DNA from: Fusarium oxysporum f. sp. lycopersici 4287
Lineage: Eukaryota; Ascomycota; Sordariomycetes; Hypocreales; Nectriaceae
Length of the DNA: 64,000 nucleotides
Reading direction: 5' to 3'
Assembly (NCBI RefSeq): GCF_000149955.1
Contig: NC_030987.1
Location: 214,631 to 278,630 of the forward strand
Part shown: positions 9,234 through 21,203 of the stretch, in pieces
Layout of the letters: each line of letters opens with the position of its first letter
Position numbering within the stretch: position 1 is the first letter of the stretch
Notes under the pieces: model-generated
Seen by the model: only the letters and a program-made list of their open reading frames with translations
Database searches by the model: none
What the model was told of the DNA's origin: nothing
Made by a program: the position numbers and the translations under genes

Positions 9234-11982
9234 ATGAGCGCTCCAGCCGCGACAAAGAGACGCCTATCGTCTCCTCAACAAAACCCTTTCCAATGCTCCT
9301 ATTGTCAACGCTCGTTCGGGCGCGTGGACCACCTCACCCGCCATATCAGATCTCGTCAGTGGCAGCAGTATAACGTATACCCATCTCTCAAAGTACTCAC
9401 ACTAGTTATAGATGCGCAAGATAAACCGTTCCGTTGTCACATTTGCGACAAAGCCTTTGGGCGCCAGTATGTAATCCCACTACCAAGTCGGCATTCACTC
9501 ATGTGACGTTGATTAGAGATATCCTTAAACGTCATGTGCTTGGACATAATAGCACCGAGTCTGGTGCTAAGCGATACAAGCGCATGTCGAATGCCGCGCC
9601 CAGAGTTTCCCAGGCTTGTAAAGCTTGTGCGGGATCTAAGCTCAAATGCGATGAGGATGCCTCCTGCAGACGCTGTGTGGCCAAAGGGATCACCTGCGAG
9701 CGAGATACTCGATTTACAGATACAGGAGACAAGACATCACCAGGTACTAGCATCCAATCTACCATAGGTAAGGACACCACAGGATGCTTGGTTTGGAAGT
9801 CGATTGTTAACCCAAGCAGATCAAGAACTGTCGATACCTGTATTCGACCCTGGCCACCTGAGCTTATCAGAGGATGACTTCTCCAAGTTCCTAAAAGGTG
9901 TCATGACCCCCGTAGAGGGACAGGAGAGCCGGCCAATCGATCAAGCCGACCTGACCAGCATTCATAACATTTGCAATCCGCTTCCGTCCCATGGCCTCTT
10001 GGACTTCCGGGTCGATGGTGATCCGCGGTTCGACGATGTTGCCATGGACCTCTGGGACTTGCCCTGCAGTCCATCCTTCTACTACAACGGAATCCTGCTG
10101 GAACCAAAAACATCCGTGTCCGTCAACCTTGAGATTCAACCGCCGAACTCAGCCAACAATGCTCGTCCAGCTGTGTTAGGCCATGTGGCATATAAGGAAT
10201 CAGCACTCGGAATGTGGGAGCCTTCACAAAATGACCACCTCAACTCCAACATCAAGGCTCTGTCAGTTCTTGGCGACAGTCCCCAGGACGCCATCCAACT
10301 AAACAGCTTGGAGGCAAGTAGCCAGCGGTTCAAACCACTCTCGGTTGGTCTGAGAGACCAATTGCTGCTGTTAACATTGAATGCTTGTAAGCCGGAAAGC
10401 AAGCTCGCCATCATCAGAGCATTCCCTCACTCCGAGATTCTGTCCAAGCTCATCGAGAGCTTCTTTTCTCACCATCGTGTCCAAACCGACTCGTGGATAC
10501 ATGGCCCTTCGTTCGAACCAAACCAACAGGGTGCAGAGCTTATTCTCACCATTGTCAACATGGGCACCATGTTTGCCGATTCTAAGATCTTGCATTCGCT
10601 TGGTTTTGCTCTCCATGAGGTGGCTCGTTTGTCGCTACCTATAATGTTTGAAAGTGCAAATTCCATGACTAGAATTCTCTGGGCTCTCCAAGCGTTTGTT
10701 CTGGATATTGAGATGGGGCTGTGGAGTGGCATTAAGAGGAAGATGGAAATTGCAGAAAGTCAGCGCCAGATGCCCTTCACAGTATGTCATTCCGTCCCTG
10801 TTAACTTGTCTCGAGTTTCATTTTATCATCGAGCTCCTGCTAATTCGATCACAGATGCTACGGCGTGGTAGAAGATTTAGCAAAGCCTATCCTGCCGCTG
10901 ATCCTCCTTTGCCAGAAGACACAGGCGAAACCTTGCAGAATAAGTGGCTTGCCTGGATTGAGCAAGAAAATTACAACAGACTCATCTATCACTGCTTTGT
11001 TATAGATACTCAAGTCAGTATTGCTATGTCAACATGTCCCTTGATATCTTTCTCGGAGCTCAAGACGCCTTTGCCAGAGTCTAGCGATCTATGGCTTGCC
11101 AAAGATGCAGACGCATGGAAAGCTATATACTTGAGTGAGCAGCGCCAACACACAAGGGTTACACTGTACGACTACTTCCGCAATGCTGCAGAAATTGACA
11201 GCAGCTATGATGTTTCGTTTTGTCAGCTTGTCATCCTCTCGGGTATCTGGGGGATGGTTTGGCAATGTCTACAAACCATTGCCGTGCTAGACAAGCCAAG
11301 ACACTCGGACCCAGCATTGACTCTTCGGCAGCAAGAGATTCTCCAGATATTGCATCGATTTCGCGTCAACATGATGGGGGATGAGGCAAGCTGGCAGGAT
11401 GGCCCGGTAGCCATGATGTACCATCTCGTGTATATGCACTTACACATACCTTTTGAGGAGGTTGAGCTGTTTGCGGGCAAGGGACACCAGACTGATGCCC
11501 GGCACGCTCTATCTCTACTCTTAGACTGGACCAACAGCCCAGAGTCACGGAAAGCAATATGGTACGCCGGCCAGATTATAAGAGCAGCAGAGAAGTTCGA
11601 CCCTGGTCGTCTCCGGGGCTTTTACACTATTGCGTTATATCAAGCGAACCTTGCCATTTGGGCCTATGCGGTGGTGTCACAGGTCAAGGGAACAAATAAG
11701 GATGGTTCCATTCACAGCAACGAGATGGTTTGTTTGAACGGGCCGGAATCTCCACTCGTTCAGAGGTTCATCAGCCGAGGGGTGCCTTCGGTTGCAATCA
11801 TCCAACCATGTGCACCTCAGCACGACAGTTCTCCCATCCGGCTGATGGACCGGGAGGCGGTTGTGAACTACGTTCTCAGCATTTTGAGTGCCAATTTCTC
11901 GCATGTCGACGCGATACCGCCTTTGGTCGAGAACCTTCAGCAGCTTCTGGACAAGCTGGGCCGAGCCGAAATCGATGTATAG
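9234..11982 (+). CDS. Transcription factor with C2H2 fingers and a Zn2Cys6 cluster
   Basis: Five predicted exons (introns 9355-9411, 9467-9516, 9768-9816, 10782-10854) give 839 residues. Two C2H2 fingers lie at the N-terminus: FQCSYCQRSFGRVDHLTRH (about 19-37) and FRCHICDKAFGRQDILKRH (about 47-65). Both are split by introns that restore the frame. They are followed near residues 95-122 by a Zn2Cys6 binuclear cluster, ACKACAGSKLKCDEDASC then CVAKGITC. The long remainder matches the fungal-specific TF middle region (PF04082-like). The combination of both DNA-binding types is known in some ascomycete regulators but is uncommon. Nuclear activator or repressor; target unknown. The upstream MFS gene is the nearest candidate. 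Confidence 0.85.
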
Positions 11983-12272
11983 GTGAAGCCGATGTGGGGG
12001 ACGTTGAGTGCGTTCGGAACGCCACGTCTCCTCCGCATCGATGCTGCTTAGTCCACTAGCTTCATCTGAAGAAAATAGCGGGCTGAGGCAGACTCTCACG
12101 TCAATAGTCCTCGATCACCTTACCGACATAAAACTCTTGGAGTTGTGTTTGCGCTAGCTTGTCTGATGTAATTTAAGATCATAGCACGTCACTATATGAC
12201 TTTAGATGTTTCTAGGCGACAATCGTTAAATCTATCATAAATGCTCACATGATTGTTTCTCATGTAGATCCG

Positions 12273-12857
12273 CTAGTTCTTGGCTCCTACCTCCTCCTCA
12301 TAACCAGGAATGGTATGCATCGAGTTATCGTGGAGTTCTTCACCGGCAACTCTCAGACATGTAGCCGGCTGCAAAACATAAAGCATTCTTGCCCATGATT
12401 CCCCGCTCCTATTCTTCCAAGCATGATTGGTCCCCCGCTGAATTGAGATATCCCCCCTTCTCATGACTCGTTTCTCGCCAGAGTCCAGAATCAAGTCAAT
12501 CTCCCCTTCCAATACCACGCCATAATCTAGGCTGATGGTCCGATGCATAGGCGATATTGCGCCGGGAGGTATGTCGACGACGCGAAGGACTGTCCCCGTT
12601 GGCAGAGTGATCCCTGGAAGGTTTTCAGTGTAGTGTCGATATGTATTTATATCTGCTTCGTCGTTGAGGTTGACGGGGAATTGGTCAGTCGCGTAGCAGA
12701 GAGCAAAGTCGACATTGTCTGGAAGGGTCTGGAAGGGAGCGTCCTCGGGTAGGGCATTTGAGAAGGTCGTGGTGCCCTCAGGAGTGTGAGTGGTGACGAA
12801 CCGCTTGATAGTTCTTAGATCCTTCCGTGCGTTGTCTGTAGGTGTTTTGTTCTCCAT
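12273..12857 (-). CDS. Cupin-domain protein
   Basis: Single exon, 194 residues, one beta-barrel cupin domain. The first cupin motif reads PGAISPMHRTISLDYGVVLEG, where the usual HxH is H-R-T. The second reads GDISIQRGTNHAWKN and keeps its histidine. Metal binding may therefore be altered. Related small fungal cupins sit in secondary-metabolite clusters and catabolic loci with varied or unknown activity. The histidinol-dehydrogenase-like gene lies upstream on the same strand. No signal peptide is seen, so it is likely cytosolic. The function is not assigned. Confidence 0.8.
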   Translation of the reverse strand: MENKTPTDNARKDLRTIKRFVTTHTPEGTTTFSNALPEDAPFQTLPDNVDFALCYATDQFPVNLNDEADINTYRHYTENLPGITLPTGTVLRVVDIPPGAISPMHRTISLDYGVVLEGEIDLILDSGEKRVMRRGDISIQRGTNHAWKNRSGESWARMLYVLQPATCLRVAGEELHDNSMHTIPGYEEEVGAKN

Positions 12858-13183
12858 CTTGGCTGTTCAGGTATACGAGTGCGATGTGTCCAGCAATTGA
12901 CAAGGGACAATAACAATCAGTTCAACTGTGAGGCTTTTATGAGACTTAGAAGTCGGCTTTTAACCCTACCTATACCACGATCAAATTGTCTAAACAGTTT
13001 AAAGTTAACCTCTGATGTGGAGAGCATAGAGTGGTCCCGAAGAACTAAAACCTTCTTTGGCTACAATACTACGCTAACAATAGCTGCAATGCAACAGGGC
13101 ATGAGACTGCTATCCGAAACCCAAGAGCATCAACTATCAGACACAAAGTGGGGGCAGTTTATGATTCCTATCTAAGTTTCCAA

Positions 13184-14611
13184 TTAGGGCTTTATCCACT
13201 CAAACTTGTCCCCGACGTATCGATGTGCACGGATGTCTCCAGACCTCGCGTGACCCTCAAAAAGTTCCACCCTGGCAGCCCTTCCACAAAGCTGACCAAG
13301 TTCACCGCTTGCCTGAGCAGATTTGACTTCCTGATAGGTGACAGTGCGGAGGAACTTTCCCACCCATAAACCGCCAGTGTACCTTGACGCGTGTTTTGTA
13401 GGCAGAACGTGATTCGTACCAATACACTTTGCACAGCAATGTTAGTCTCGGTGGCATTCAAGTGGGATTCGACACTTCTTACCTTATCACCAAAAGAAAC
13501 GCAGGTCATGGGGCCAAGGAAAAGGGCTCCGTAATGTTGCATCTTGGTTAGAGCGTCTCTGTGGTTCGCTGTGAGAATTTGTACATGCTCGGAAGCAAAC
13601 TCGTCGGCAATCTGGTAGGCCTCATCAACCGTATCAGCAAGAATGACCTCCCCATAGTCACGCCATGAGACACTAGCTACTGCAGCTGTCTTAAGCGTCT
13701 CCAGCTGCTCATCGCAGTATTCAATGGCTCTCTTGGCAACTTCAGCTGACGTGCAGATCAAGACAGCAGGTGTATCCGGTCCATGCTCAGCTTGAGAAAG
13801 AAGATCAGTGGCAATCATGTAGGGATCTGCTGTTTCATCTGCCACGATCAAAACTTCTGTTGGGCCGGCAAAGAGGTCGATTCCAATCTGACCAAACAAC
13901 TGCCTTTTTGCCTCGGCAACAAAAGCATTCCCTGGACCTGCGATGAAGTCCACCTTGGGTACGGTTTCGGTCCCGATTGCCATTGCTGCAATGGCTTGAA
14001 TGCCACCAAGGATGAATATCTCATCTGCCCCTGCGAGATGCATGGCTGCAACTGTGGCCAGGGGAATCTCACCTGCCGCAGGGGGCGTACAGGCTACTAC
14101 ATTTCTGACTCCTGCTACTTTGGCTGTCAAGATGGTCATGTGTGCAGAGGCCAGTAAGGGGTACCTCCCTCCTGGGACGTATCTAGACAGGGATTAGCAT
14201 TTGAAGCCATGTTTAAGTTGAGCTATCGAGTACTGACGCTCCAACGGAATCAATTGGGTTATTCTTCTGACCAAGAAACACACCACGAGCCATCTCTAGC
14301 TCAAACTCTTGGATCGAGTTCAACTGGGCCTCAGCAAACTTTCGAACGTTGGACTGAACAGCCTTGATATCGTTGATCACCTGCTCTGGGACTTGCGCCA
14401 TAACTTTGTCTATGTCCTCCTTACAGAGCTTAAAGTTGGAAGGAGACCAGTTGTCGAATTGTTCGCTGTGACGCTGAACTGCGACATCGCCCTCTCGCCG
14501 AATGCTATCAATTACTTCCTTGACTATCCTGGGGACATCAGGGAGTGAGCCATTGGTGGCTTTGCTTGTTGAGTTGGCGGAGGCAGGTCGTTTGAGATGT
14601 GTTCGAGCCAT
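13184..14611 (-). CDS. Histidinol-dehydrogenase family NAD-dependent dehydrogenase
   Basis: Three predicted exons (introns 14183-14237, 13427-13482) give 438 residues, full length for the family. Conserved features are YVPGGRYPL, AGPGN, FAGPTEVLIVAD, the zinc-site segment LLSQAEHGPD, the catalytic Glu-His in FASEHVQI, GTNHVLPT, and the C-terminal FEGHARSGDIR. In fungi, histidine synthesis normally uses the trifunctional HIS4-type enzyme. A stand-alone copy is therefore more likely a specialised alcohol dehydrogenase, such as the bacterial HpsN dihydroxypropanesulfonate dehydrogenase in the same superfamily. That role is inference. Neighbours on the same strand are a cupin and an SDR, consistent with a small catabolic group. 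Confidence 0.87.
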
Positions 14612-15274
14612 GATCGTTTATGTCTAAGTTGCTTCAAGGTCTATCGGTAATCGAAACGGATGATGTTTTTGCAAGAACATACAGATATTGAATGATGTCT
14701 TTATTTGTATTTCCTCTAACTTCTAATCAAGCCAGTTCATCCCGTATATGACATGAGGTTGATAATCACTTGAATTCTTTAATCTACCCCCACCTACTTG
14801 CGCTCTTGATGCTCCGTGGTCTAGCATATTCGTGGATCGGCTTTGTGGGGGGCGGGGTTCGGAAATGTGGGCGACGCTATGCCAGACCCCGGAGAGCAAG
14901 GAAGCCTCTGATACTAAGCTACGGTTGCCTGGTCTTTAGACCAACTAAGACATCGTAAGCCCTTTCGTGACTTGGGATGGGGATGCTAAGTTTCATTGCT
15001 TCCTCCATCAAGGCTATGAGTCGAGCAGAGGCACTGACTATTGCTAGTTCTATCTAGTTTAATTGAAGTAAGGGGTCCAGATAATAAACAGAGTGAGGCA
15101 TCAAGATTTAGACAAAGGAGATGAATCGACAAAAATCTATCATAATGCATACATTTTAATGTCAACGGGACGAAGAATATGCAAGTGCTTTTCCATTATT
15201 CCAGTAAGTCCACAACCACGTCGTTTGAGGGAACTTGGAGTTCTATCTTCTCCGGCAAGCAAATGAATGCCTTC
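14612..15274. other. Intergenic region upstream of the HDH-family gene
   Basis: AT-rich with a GC-rich island near 14840-14910. It holds the promoter of the HDH-like gene and the 3' region of the SDR. No gene recognised. Confidence 0.4.
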
Positions 15275-16167
15275 TCATAAGCCAAAGCCTGCATCGATGA
15301 CCCCGTTCTGTCCAGTTACTGACTTTGACACGACAAAAGCTTTGACTTGCTCTGCAACATCTTCAACCGTCGCAAAACGCCCCAACTTATTCGTGTTGCG
15401 AGCAACTTCAAGTCGATCTGCGGGAAAAGATAGACCCCATTCCTATATAAAGGTGAGATTGCATCCTTTAAGTACCAAAAGACATTCTCGTACCGTAAGT
15501 AATATGCCTGGAGAAATGGTGTTCACCCTGATTGACGGCGCAGCTATTTTGGCAAGACATTTGCCGAGGTGGATTTGGGCAGCTTTTGTAACAGCATACG
15601 GCTACAGGGCGATAGTCAGTAAACGAGACTCTTCCTGGGATCAGAAGTACATACCAAACTACTTCCGCTGGGAATCACCCCTGCCAAGCTAGCTGTAGAC
15701 ACAAAAACGGGCACTCCAGCTTCTCGCTCGTTGCTTTCCTCGAGATACCGCCTCGCTGCATGAAAAAGCCACAGGTGACTCTTCACATTGGCAACATAGC
15801 AGCGGTCCCAGTCGTCCTCGTCAACGTTATCGTCAAGGTCCGAGAACTGGCGCATCTTTGTCCAACCAACATTGGATATAACAACATCTAGACGACCCCC
15901 AAACTTCGATGCTGCCTCGTTCACAAGTGATTCGATCTGCAGCTTGTCACACGTATCTGCTTGAATGGCCTGTATGGAGATGTTTGAGCCTGCGTGCGTT
16001 TCTTCGCATTCGGATTGTAGCCTTCGGACTAGTTTTTTGGCGCGAGATTCGTTGCTGTTGAAGTTGATCACGACGTTCATTCCTAGGTCGACGGCTAGCA
16101 TGCGAGCAATAGCTGCACCGAGACCACTGCTTGCAGCAGTGACCAGTGCAACTTTGGACATAGACAT
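15275..16167 (-). CDS. Short-chain dehydrogenase/reductase
   Basis: Three predicted exons (introns 15602-15654, 15443-15493) give 262 residues. It shows ALVTAASSGLG as cofactor site, SNVG for the NNAG position, the Ser of VSTASLAG, and Y-A-V-T-K, which is formed exactly at the first splice junction (SGSSL|PYAVTK). The C-terminus reads VTGQNGVIDAGFGL, the usual SDR end. The enzyme reduces or oxidises a carbonyl/hydroxyl with NAD(P). Substrate is unknown. It is on the same strand as the HDH-like gene and the cupin, with separate promoters. Confidence 0.85.
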
Positions 16168-16672
16168 GGTCTTTCACTTTCCTATACCTGTATCTGTATC
16201 CTCTTATCAAGAATACTTCTTATTGACTATTTTAACAGGGGCATACTGTTCGGCTACGGCTACCGCGGGGTGCGGCCTTGGATACCTCCAGGTCGACAAA
16301 GACCCCCGGTCAAATCGCGGCCCGACAGCCCCCCTCATCCCGAGACGGTTATGCTTCCGTGTTTCCTAGGCATCTCCGCCTGATTATCCACAAACCGAAG
16401 CACAATTCTGGGCCCTCCACTCAGGAGAATATCATCGTAGTTGACCAATCGAGATCTGCAAGACTATGTCAATGAGACCCTAACTTTGCATCTCGTCCAA
16501 GTTCCTCTCGGCGGTATGGAAACACATGCAGAGGGGAAAGCATAGCTCAGTAAATAGTTAATAGGTCCTTTAAATTTATTAAAACAAGGTTTGAAAGACC
16601 CGACGGAATATTCCTTAGAAACCCAACAGTTTATTACAATTTAGTATGATCCAATACTCCACATATTACTTA
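16168..16672. other. Intergenic region, no gene seen
   Basis: The promoter of the SDR and the 3' region of the FAS1 gene. A CCGCGG motif occurs near 16264 (taCCGCGGgg), a possible Zn2Cys6-type site about 100 bp upstream of the SDR start. No coding region is supported. Confidence 0.35.
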
Positions 16673-18024
16673 TTACATGATTGCATAAGCCGCAACCAAG
16701 ACACCCAAAATCCTAATATCGATGGACAAGCGACCAGCAGAATTTCCGTTGTCTGGCGAGGCAGTCGCAGAGCTGGAAGTCGTCTGTGACCCATTTGACG
16801 TAGCACTCGCAGTTTCAGCGGTTGACGTCCCAGTGCTGGTCTCACTGGGCTTTCCTCCTGCTTGAATAACGGAATCGAGGCTGCGCCTGTTAGCGTATTC
16901 CCCATAGTAAATCAAGAAGGACTTACATATGAATGAGACCGTTATTGGTAAGCACATTAGCTTCGATAACCTTGGCATTGTTGAAGAAGATATCGTTATC
17001 TATGATTCTAACTCGGACCTCGGTCTTGTTCAGAGTTCCGATGACTTGACCGTCTCGAAGGTAGTTGGAGTAGGTAACTTCGTTGAGGGTATGAGCTCTT
17101 AAAGATATGTCAGTAGAATCTATGGTATAGAACAGTAACAACTCACAGAAGCGCTCCGCTGAGATCGTCTTTCGACAGCTCCACATCGGGACTTCCCGCA
17201 TCCTTGAACGCTTGAGTAGACGGTGCAAGACATGTGACGTTCTTTGAGGCGTCGAGAGCGGGCCACAAGCCCGCCTTTATGAGAGCGCCGTTCAAGGCAG
17301 TGAGTCTCTTGTCGTCGGCGGCGTGAACCGTCTGAGAGCAGGACAGAGGCGGAAGAAGGACCCTGCAGATATCTGTTAGTCTGGTCCTGGCGAGCTGGCT
17401 TGATGTTACTTACTTATCCACGATCTGGAACCTGCTCGCATTCTTCTCGCCCCAGGATCCGTCAACAGCAGTCATCTTGATGTTTTGCTCCTCACCGGCT
17501 CGGAGATTCACAATTGCACCACTGATATCCCCATTGGCTCTCTTGCCCTTTCCTACCCTCGAAGCGAACACAACCTGGCCATCAGCATTGTTGCCGAACT
17601 GGCTCTGGATCTGAGGGCCAGCAGTTCTGTTGTTGAACTCCTCACTCTTTAATAAGGTGGGCACTGACAGTCCACGTGAAACATCGAAATCTGTGGATGA
17701 GAGCGAAGCTGCCATAGTATGATACGAGAAGAAGACTTGGAGCATTGTCTGGTTCAATTCGGTGACATCCGAGATGCTAGAGTCTTTAAGATAGCTCTTG
17801 ATAGCATTGTTGGTAGGAATCAAAATGGTGACATTGCTGCCCTGGCTAGAAAGTGTCTCAACCAACACCTGAGGAGCCGCACCGAGCAGAGAACGGAAAA
17901 GAGAGAGAGAATCGTAGTCGGCAATAGCACCAGCCAGGTTCTCAGACACGTCCTGAGCATTGGCGAGCGAGAGAAGGGCGAAGCCCTCTCGCTTTACGGG
18001 AGGAAAGACTCCCTTTTTTAAGTT
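16673..18024 (-). CDS. Two-domain fasciclin (FAS1) protein with GPI-type tail; N-terminus unresolved
   Basis: Four predicted exons (introns 17363-17413, 17098-17146, 16887-16926) encode two FAS1 repeats. The first includes LIPTNNAIKSYL, and the second includes CLAPSTQAF and the closing NGLIHM. A Ser/Thr-rich linker and a hydrophobic tail ending LGVLVAAYAIM suggest GPI anchoring at the cell surface. N-glycosylation sites are frequent (NQT, NRT, NKT). A secretion-like end FALLSLANAQ precedes the domains, but the frame upstream runs into TGA at 18025-18027. The nearest ATG (18028) is in another frame, one base off. An unrecognised first intron, a one-base indel at the A/G run near 18007-18015, or loss of the start would explain this. 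Confidence 0.75.
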
Positions 18025-19113
18025 TCATGGATGCGATTGCCCGTCTGACAGATATGTAGCCACGAACAGAAAAGAGGTGCAAGACCCTACAAAGCTGCTG
18101 CGTGGGGCATACCGCTTATTATGTAGCAATCCATTTTCAAGGCTGTGGCATTAACGTGTTGGAACTGGCTGAGCCCAGACCCAGAAAGACCATAGCCTGC
18201 TTTGCCATTGACGAATGAACAGTCTCACAATTAAGCCACGGTAACCATCATTGGTAGGGATGATGCGCTAAGTGAAGTGGCAGACACCAAAGTCACCATA
18301 ATGAGTGAAAAGGGTGGCGCCGAGCTGAAAACTAGTGTCCAGCCCTTGCTCGCACAGCCCTATCATCCCTTTTTTAATCGCTAATTTCTCACTTGCCTCC
18401 GCCATTATGTACAGTTACTAAAACGGTTTATTCGTATTGGGGCTGAAGCGAAATGATGCAGACTGATTTAGGCTGAGTGAAAAAAGGCACCGCCCGAAGA
18501 CCTCCGTTTTTGAAAGGAGGATCGGAGGATTTCAATTCATGGTAACTTGACGATTTACTTAAAGCCATTAAAGCCAAAGAATTTCATTGAGAAGTAATTG
18601 ACTATGCTGCGGTCACAGAACGACTCGTCCGTGGCAAGATAACGTGAGATGATTTTGTAAACGTGCAGCCTGCTGCTGTCGGCTGTCGGCTTGCATCATG
18701 TAAGCCAGTAGCTCCAGTCCAGCAAGCCAGAGTGACATCCCCGTGAATTGAATAGGTATAAGTCTGACCATATGCATTCTAGCGCAATGTTTTGTGTAAC
18801 AACCCGGATTGCCAAATCAGTATATGGAAGCTGGCTGGCGATGCAGAGAAAACAACTCTTCAATGGCACGTAGATATTGAGTAGACTTCGGACGCTTATT
18901 GAAGGGGAACTGGCAATAAGAAATAGATGCACAAATCGAAAGCAAAATATTATTTTGCATGCAAACAAAGGCAAGAACCATGTAATAAGATAAATGCAAT
19001 CCCACTCAGACCATTATAGTTAAGGCCTAGAGATTGCAAGTCTTGCGCAACTCCGATCTTTGTCTGAGAAGAAATTGTTTCACTGGCTCTCTCCTGTTGC
19101 GTGATGTAACAAG
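18025..19113. other. Long intergenic region, no gene seen
   Basis: About 1.1 kb with only short frames lacking family features. It serves as the upstream region of the FAS1 gene and the 3' flank of the MFS gene. Nothing else could be supported. Confidence 0.45.
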
Positions 19114-21203
19114 CTACTTCTTTTCGCTTGGCTCATTTTGCCCACTCTCAAGTCTCTGCCCAGCCGCAGCAAGTTGTTGTTCGGCAACTTCATTCCTCTC
19201 GTCATCCTCCTTGGCCAACTTGACGTTTCGGAAGAAAAACATCATTAATACCAGCGGGATGGAAAGCGATAGAGATCCGATAGCCAGTGTTTGTTGTGTC
19301 ATGCGATAACTCAGGTTGATAGCATCACGAGTCTCAGTGCCTAACTCATAGCTTTGTGCGACTACGATTGAGCGAAAAATTGCAGTGCTGTTGGCCTTGG
19401 CCTCTTCTGGTAGGTTTGCCGAGAGCCGGCGTGGGAGGAGAGTATTCCATAATGCTCCTCCAATACTTAAAATGCATGTTAATTTTGTTACCTCAAGAAG
19501 GGGATCTTGTATGAGACTTGCCTATTACCAACATTGGCACCGAACCCGGATGACGAAAGGAACATGGCTGTTGCAATACCAATCTCATGGTCTGGAACAG
19601 CAGCCTGCAAGGAGACCTGGAGCGGAACCTGGGCGAAACCACGGCCGAGGCCAAGAAGGACTTGTCCAGTAGTTAATGCCGCTATCATTCGCGACTCGAA
19701 CTCCACCAATATTTGTGAAGTAGATCGGAAGCCCGTTTGCCAAAGCAACCATCAAAAACCCGAGAATGATAAATGGTTTAGTATGCTTGACAAATCGTAT
19801 ACCCAAGCCAATGACAAGACCACCAAGGTTCAACGCAACCCGTCGAGAATTGCTGATACATTGTTAAGAAAGTGAACGCCTTGCTGTGAGGGAAGACTTA
19901 CTCAATGCGAACTGCATGACCAGGGGAATAGCCACCAGCAACCTGCAAAAAGCTAGAAGCAAATGTTCGGTACGTCGAGTCCGACATTGCAATCAAGCAT
20001 ACGGAAGCACAAGCGAGTATGACGTTGCGGTTCTTGATCATACGGAATGGGACGATTGGCTTCTTCGCATACCGGCCATCCCAGGTCAAGAATGCAACGA
20101 GTGTAAAGACGCCAACAACCAACAAGACAATAGATGATGGCTCAGTCCACTTCTCAGTGTTGCGTCTTCCCGTTATAGAGAGGGGAAGAAGAGTCATGGC
20201 GAGACCCCCAAGTAACAAGAATGCCCCAACGATATCCAACTGGACATGGAGCACTTGACGAGCTTGTACGAACCAAGATGCACCCTTCGGTATCTCAGAA
20301 GCAGCCCGCAGTGAGGTTCGCTCACTCACTATACCCCTCTTCCGCGCCCTAAGACTCATAAACACCATGACCGCAATGGTCGGTAGTGCACAGAATGGCA
20401 TAATGGCAGCCCACATGCCGAATCCCCAGCGCCAAGAGGACTTCAGCAGCATGTGCTCACCAAGATACGTCCCAGCGTATAAAGTTGGTATGGCAGCGAG
20501 TGATTCCGGGAGAGTAAAGAGGAAGCCTCTGTTGATCAGGGATGTTACCTCGGCAATAAAGATCTGCTCAGTGATTGTCCACCAGGTATCACCGAATGAT
20601 TCAAAATGCCACCAGCCTAATGGCGTCAGTCATTGCTGATGAAACGATTAGATATTAGATAGACTTACAAGATATGTTTCAACGTTATGACACGCCGCAT
20701 AGAGTACATTTGCCAAAGCCATACTGATCGCAGCCCCAGCAAATCCCTGCGGTCGTCCAATATGCTTGTCGACATTTTAGCCTCGGTATTGTAAATAATC
20801 GACAGTGGGTATACTCACATCTGCAACTTTGGCCAAGAGTGGATAAGCGACAATCCGAACAATGCCGTGGACGATATTTGCCGTAGCAATAAGCGAATGG
20901 CCTTGGAAATGGCTGGTGGCGTATGGATCGTAAACCCCAGCTGAAGAAGCAGCAAAGACCATGCTGAAGTTCATGACAAAAAGGCTGAAATAGTAAGTAT
21001 TGTCGCCCGCGGGTCCCGAGTTGGAAATTCACTCACCCGACGAACGCCAAAGTAAGCGGAAACTTGGTCCACAGCTTGCGCAGAGCTTCTGTAGGAGCTG
21101 GAATTGCACCTTGGTTACTCTCTGTGTCAATTGCAGCACTGCCATCGCTATGATCCAGAGGACCTTGGCCCGCGGGCGTGATCTCGCTCTTTTCCGAGGC
21201 CAT
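19114..21203 (-). CDS. Siderophore-type MFS transporter with apparent frameshift damage
   Basis: The start at 21203 (MASEKSEI) is followed by six predicted exons. Text is typical of fungal siderochrome/iron-siderophore transporters: FVMNFSMVFAASSAGVY, TWWTITEQIF, SWRWGFGMWAAIMPFCALP, and a C-terminal tail in FFRNVKLAKEDDERNE. Introns 20985-21036, 20765-20818, 19853-19901 and 19458-19528 restore the frame. Two places do not. At the junction 20617-20668 the strong GTAAGT donor leaves the next exon out by one; only a weak donor at 20664 would rescue it. Near 19680, between NGLPIYFTNIGGVRVAND and LTTGQVLLGLGRGFAQV, one extra base shifts the frame with no intron. The gene may be a recent pseudogene, or the sequence may hold errors. 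Confidence 0.75.
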
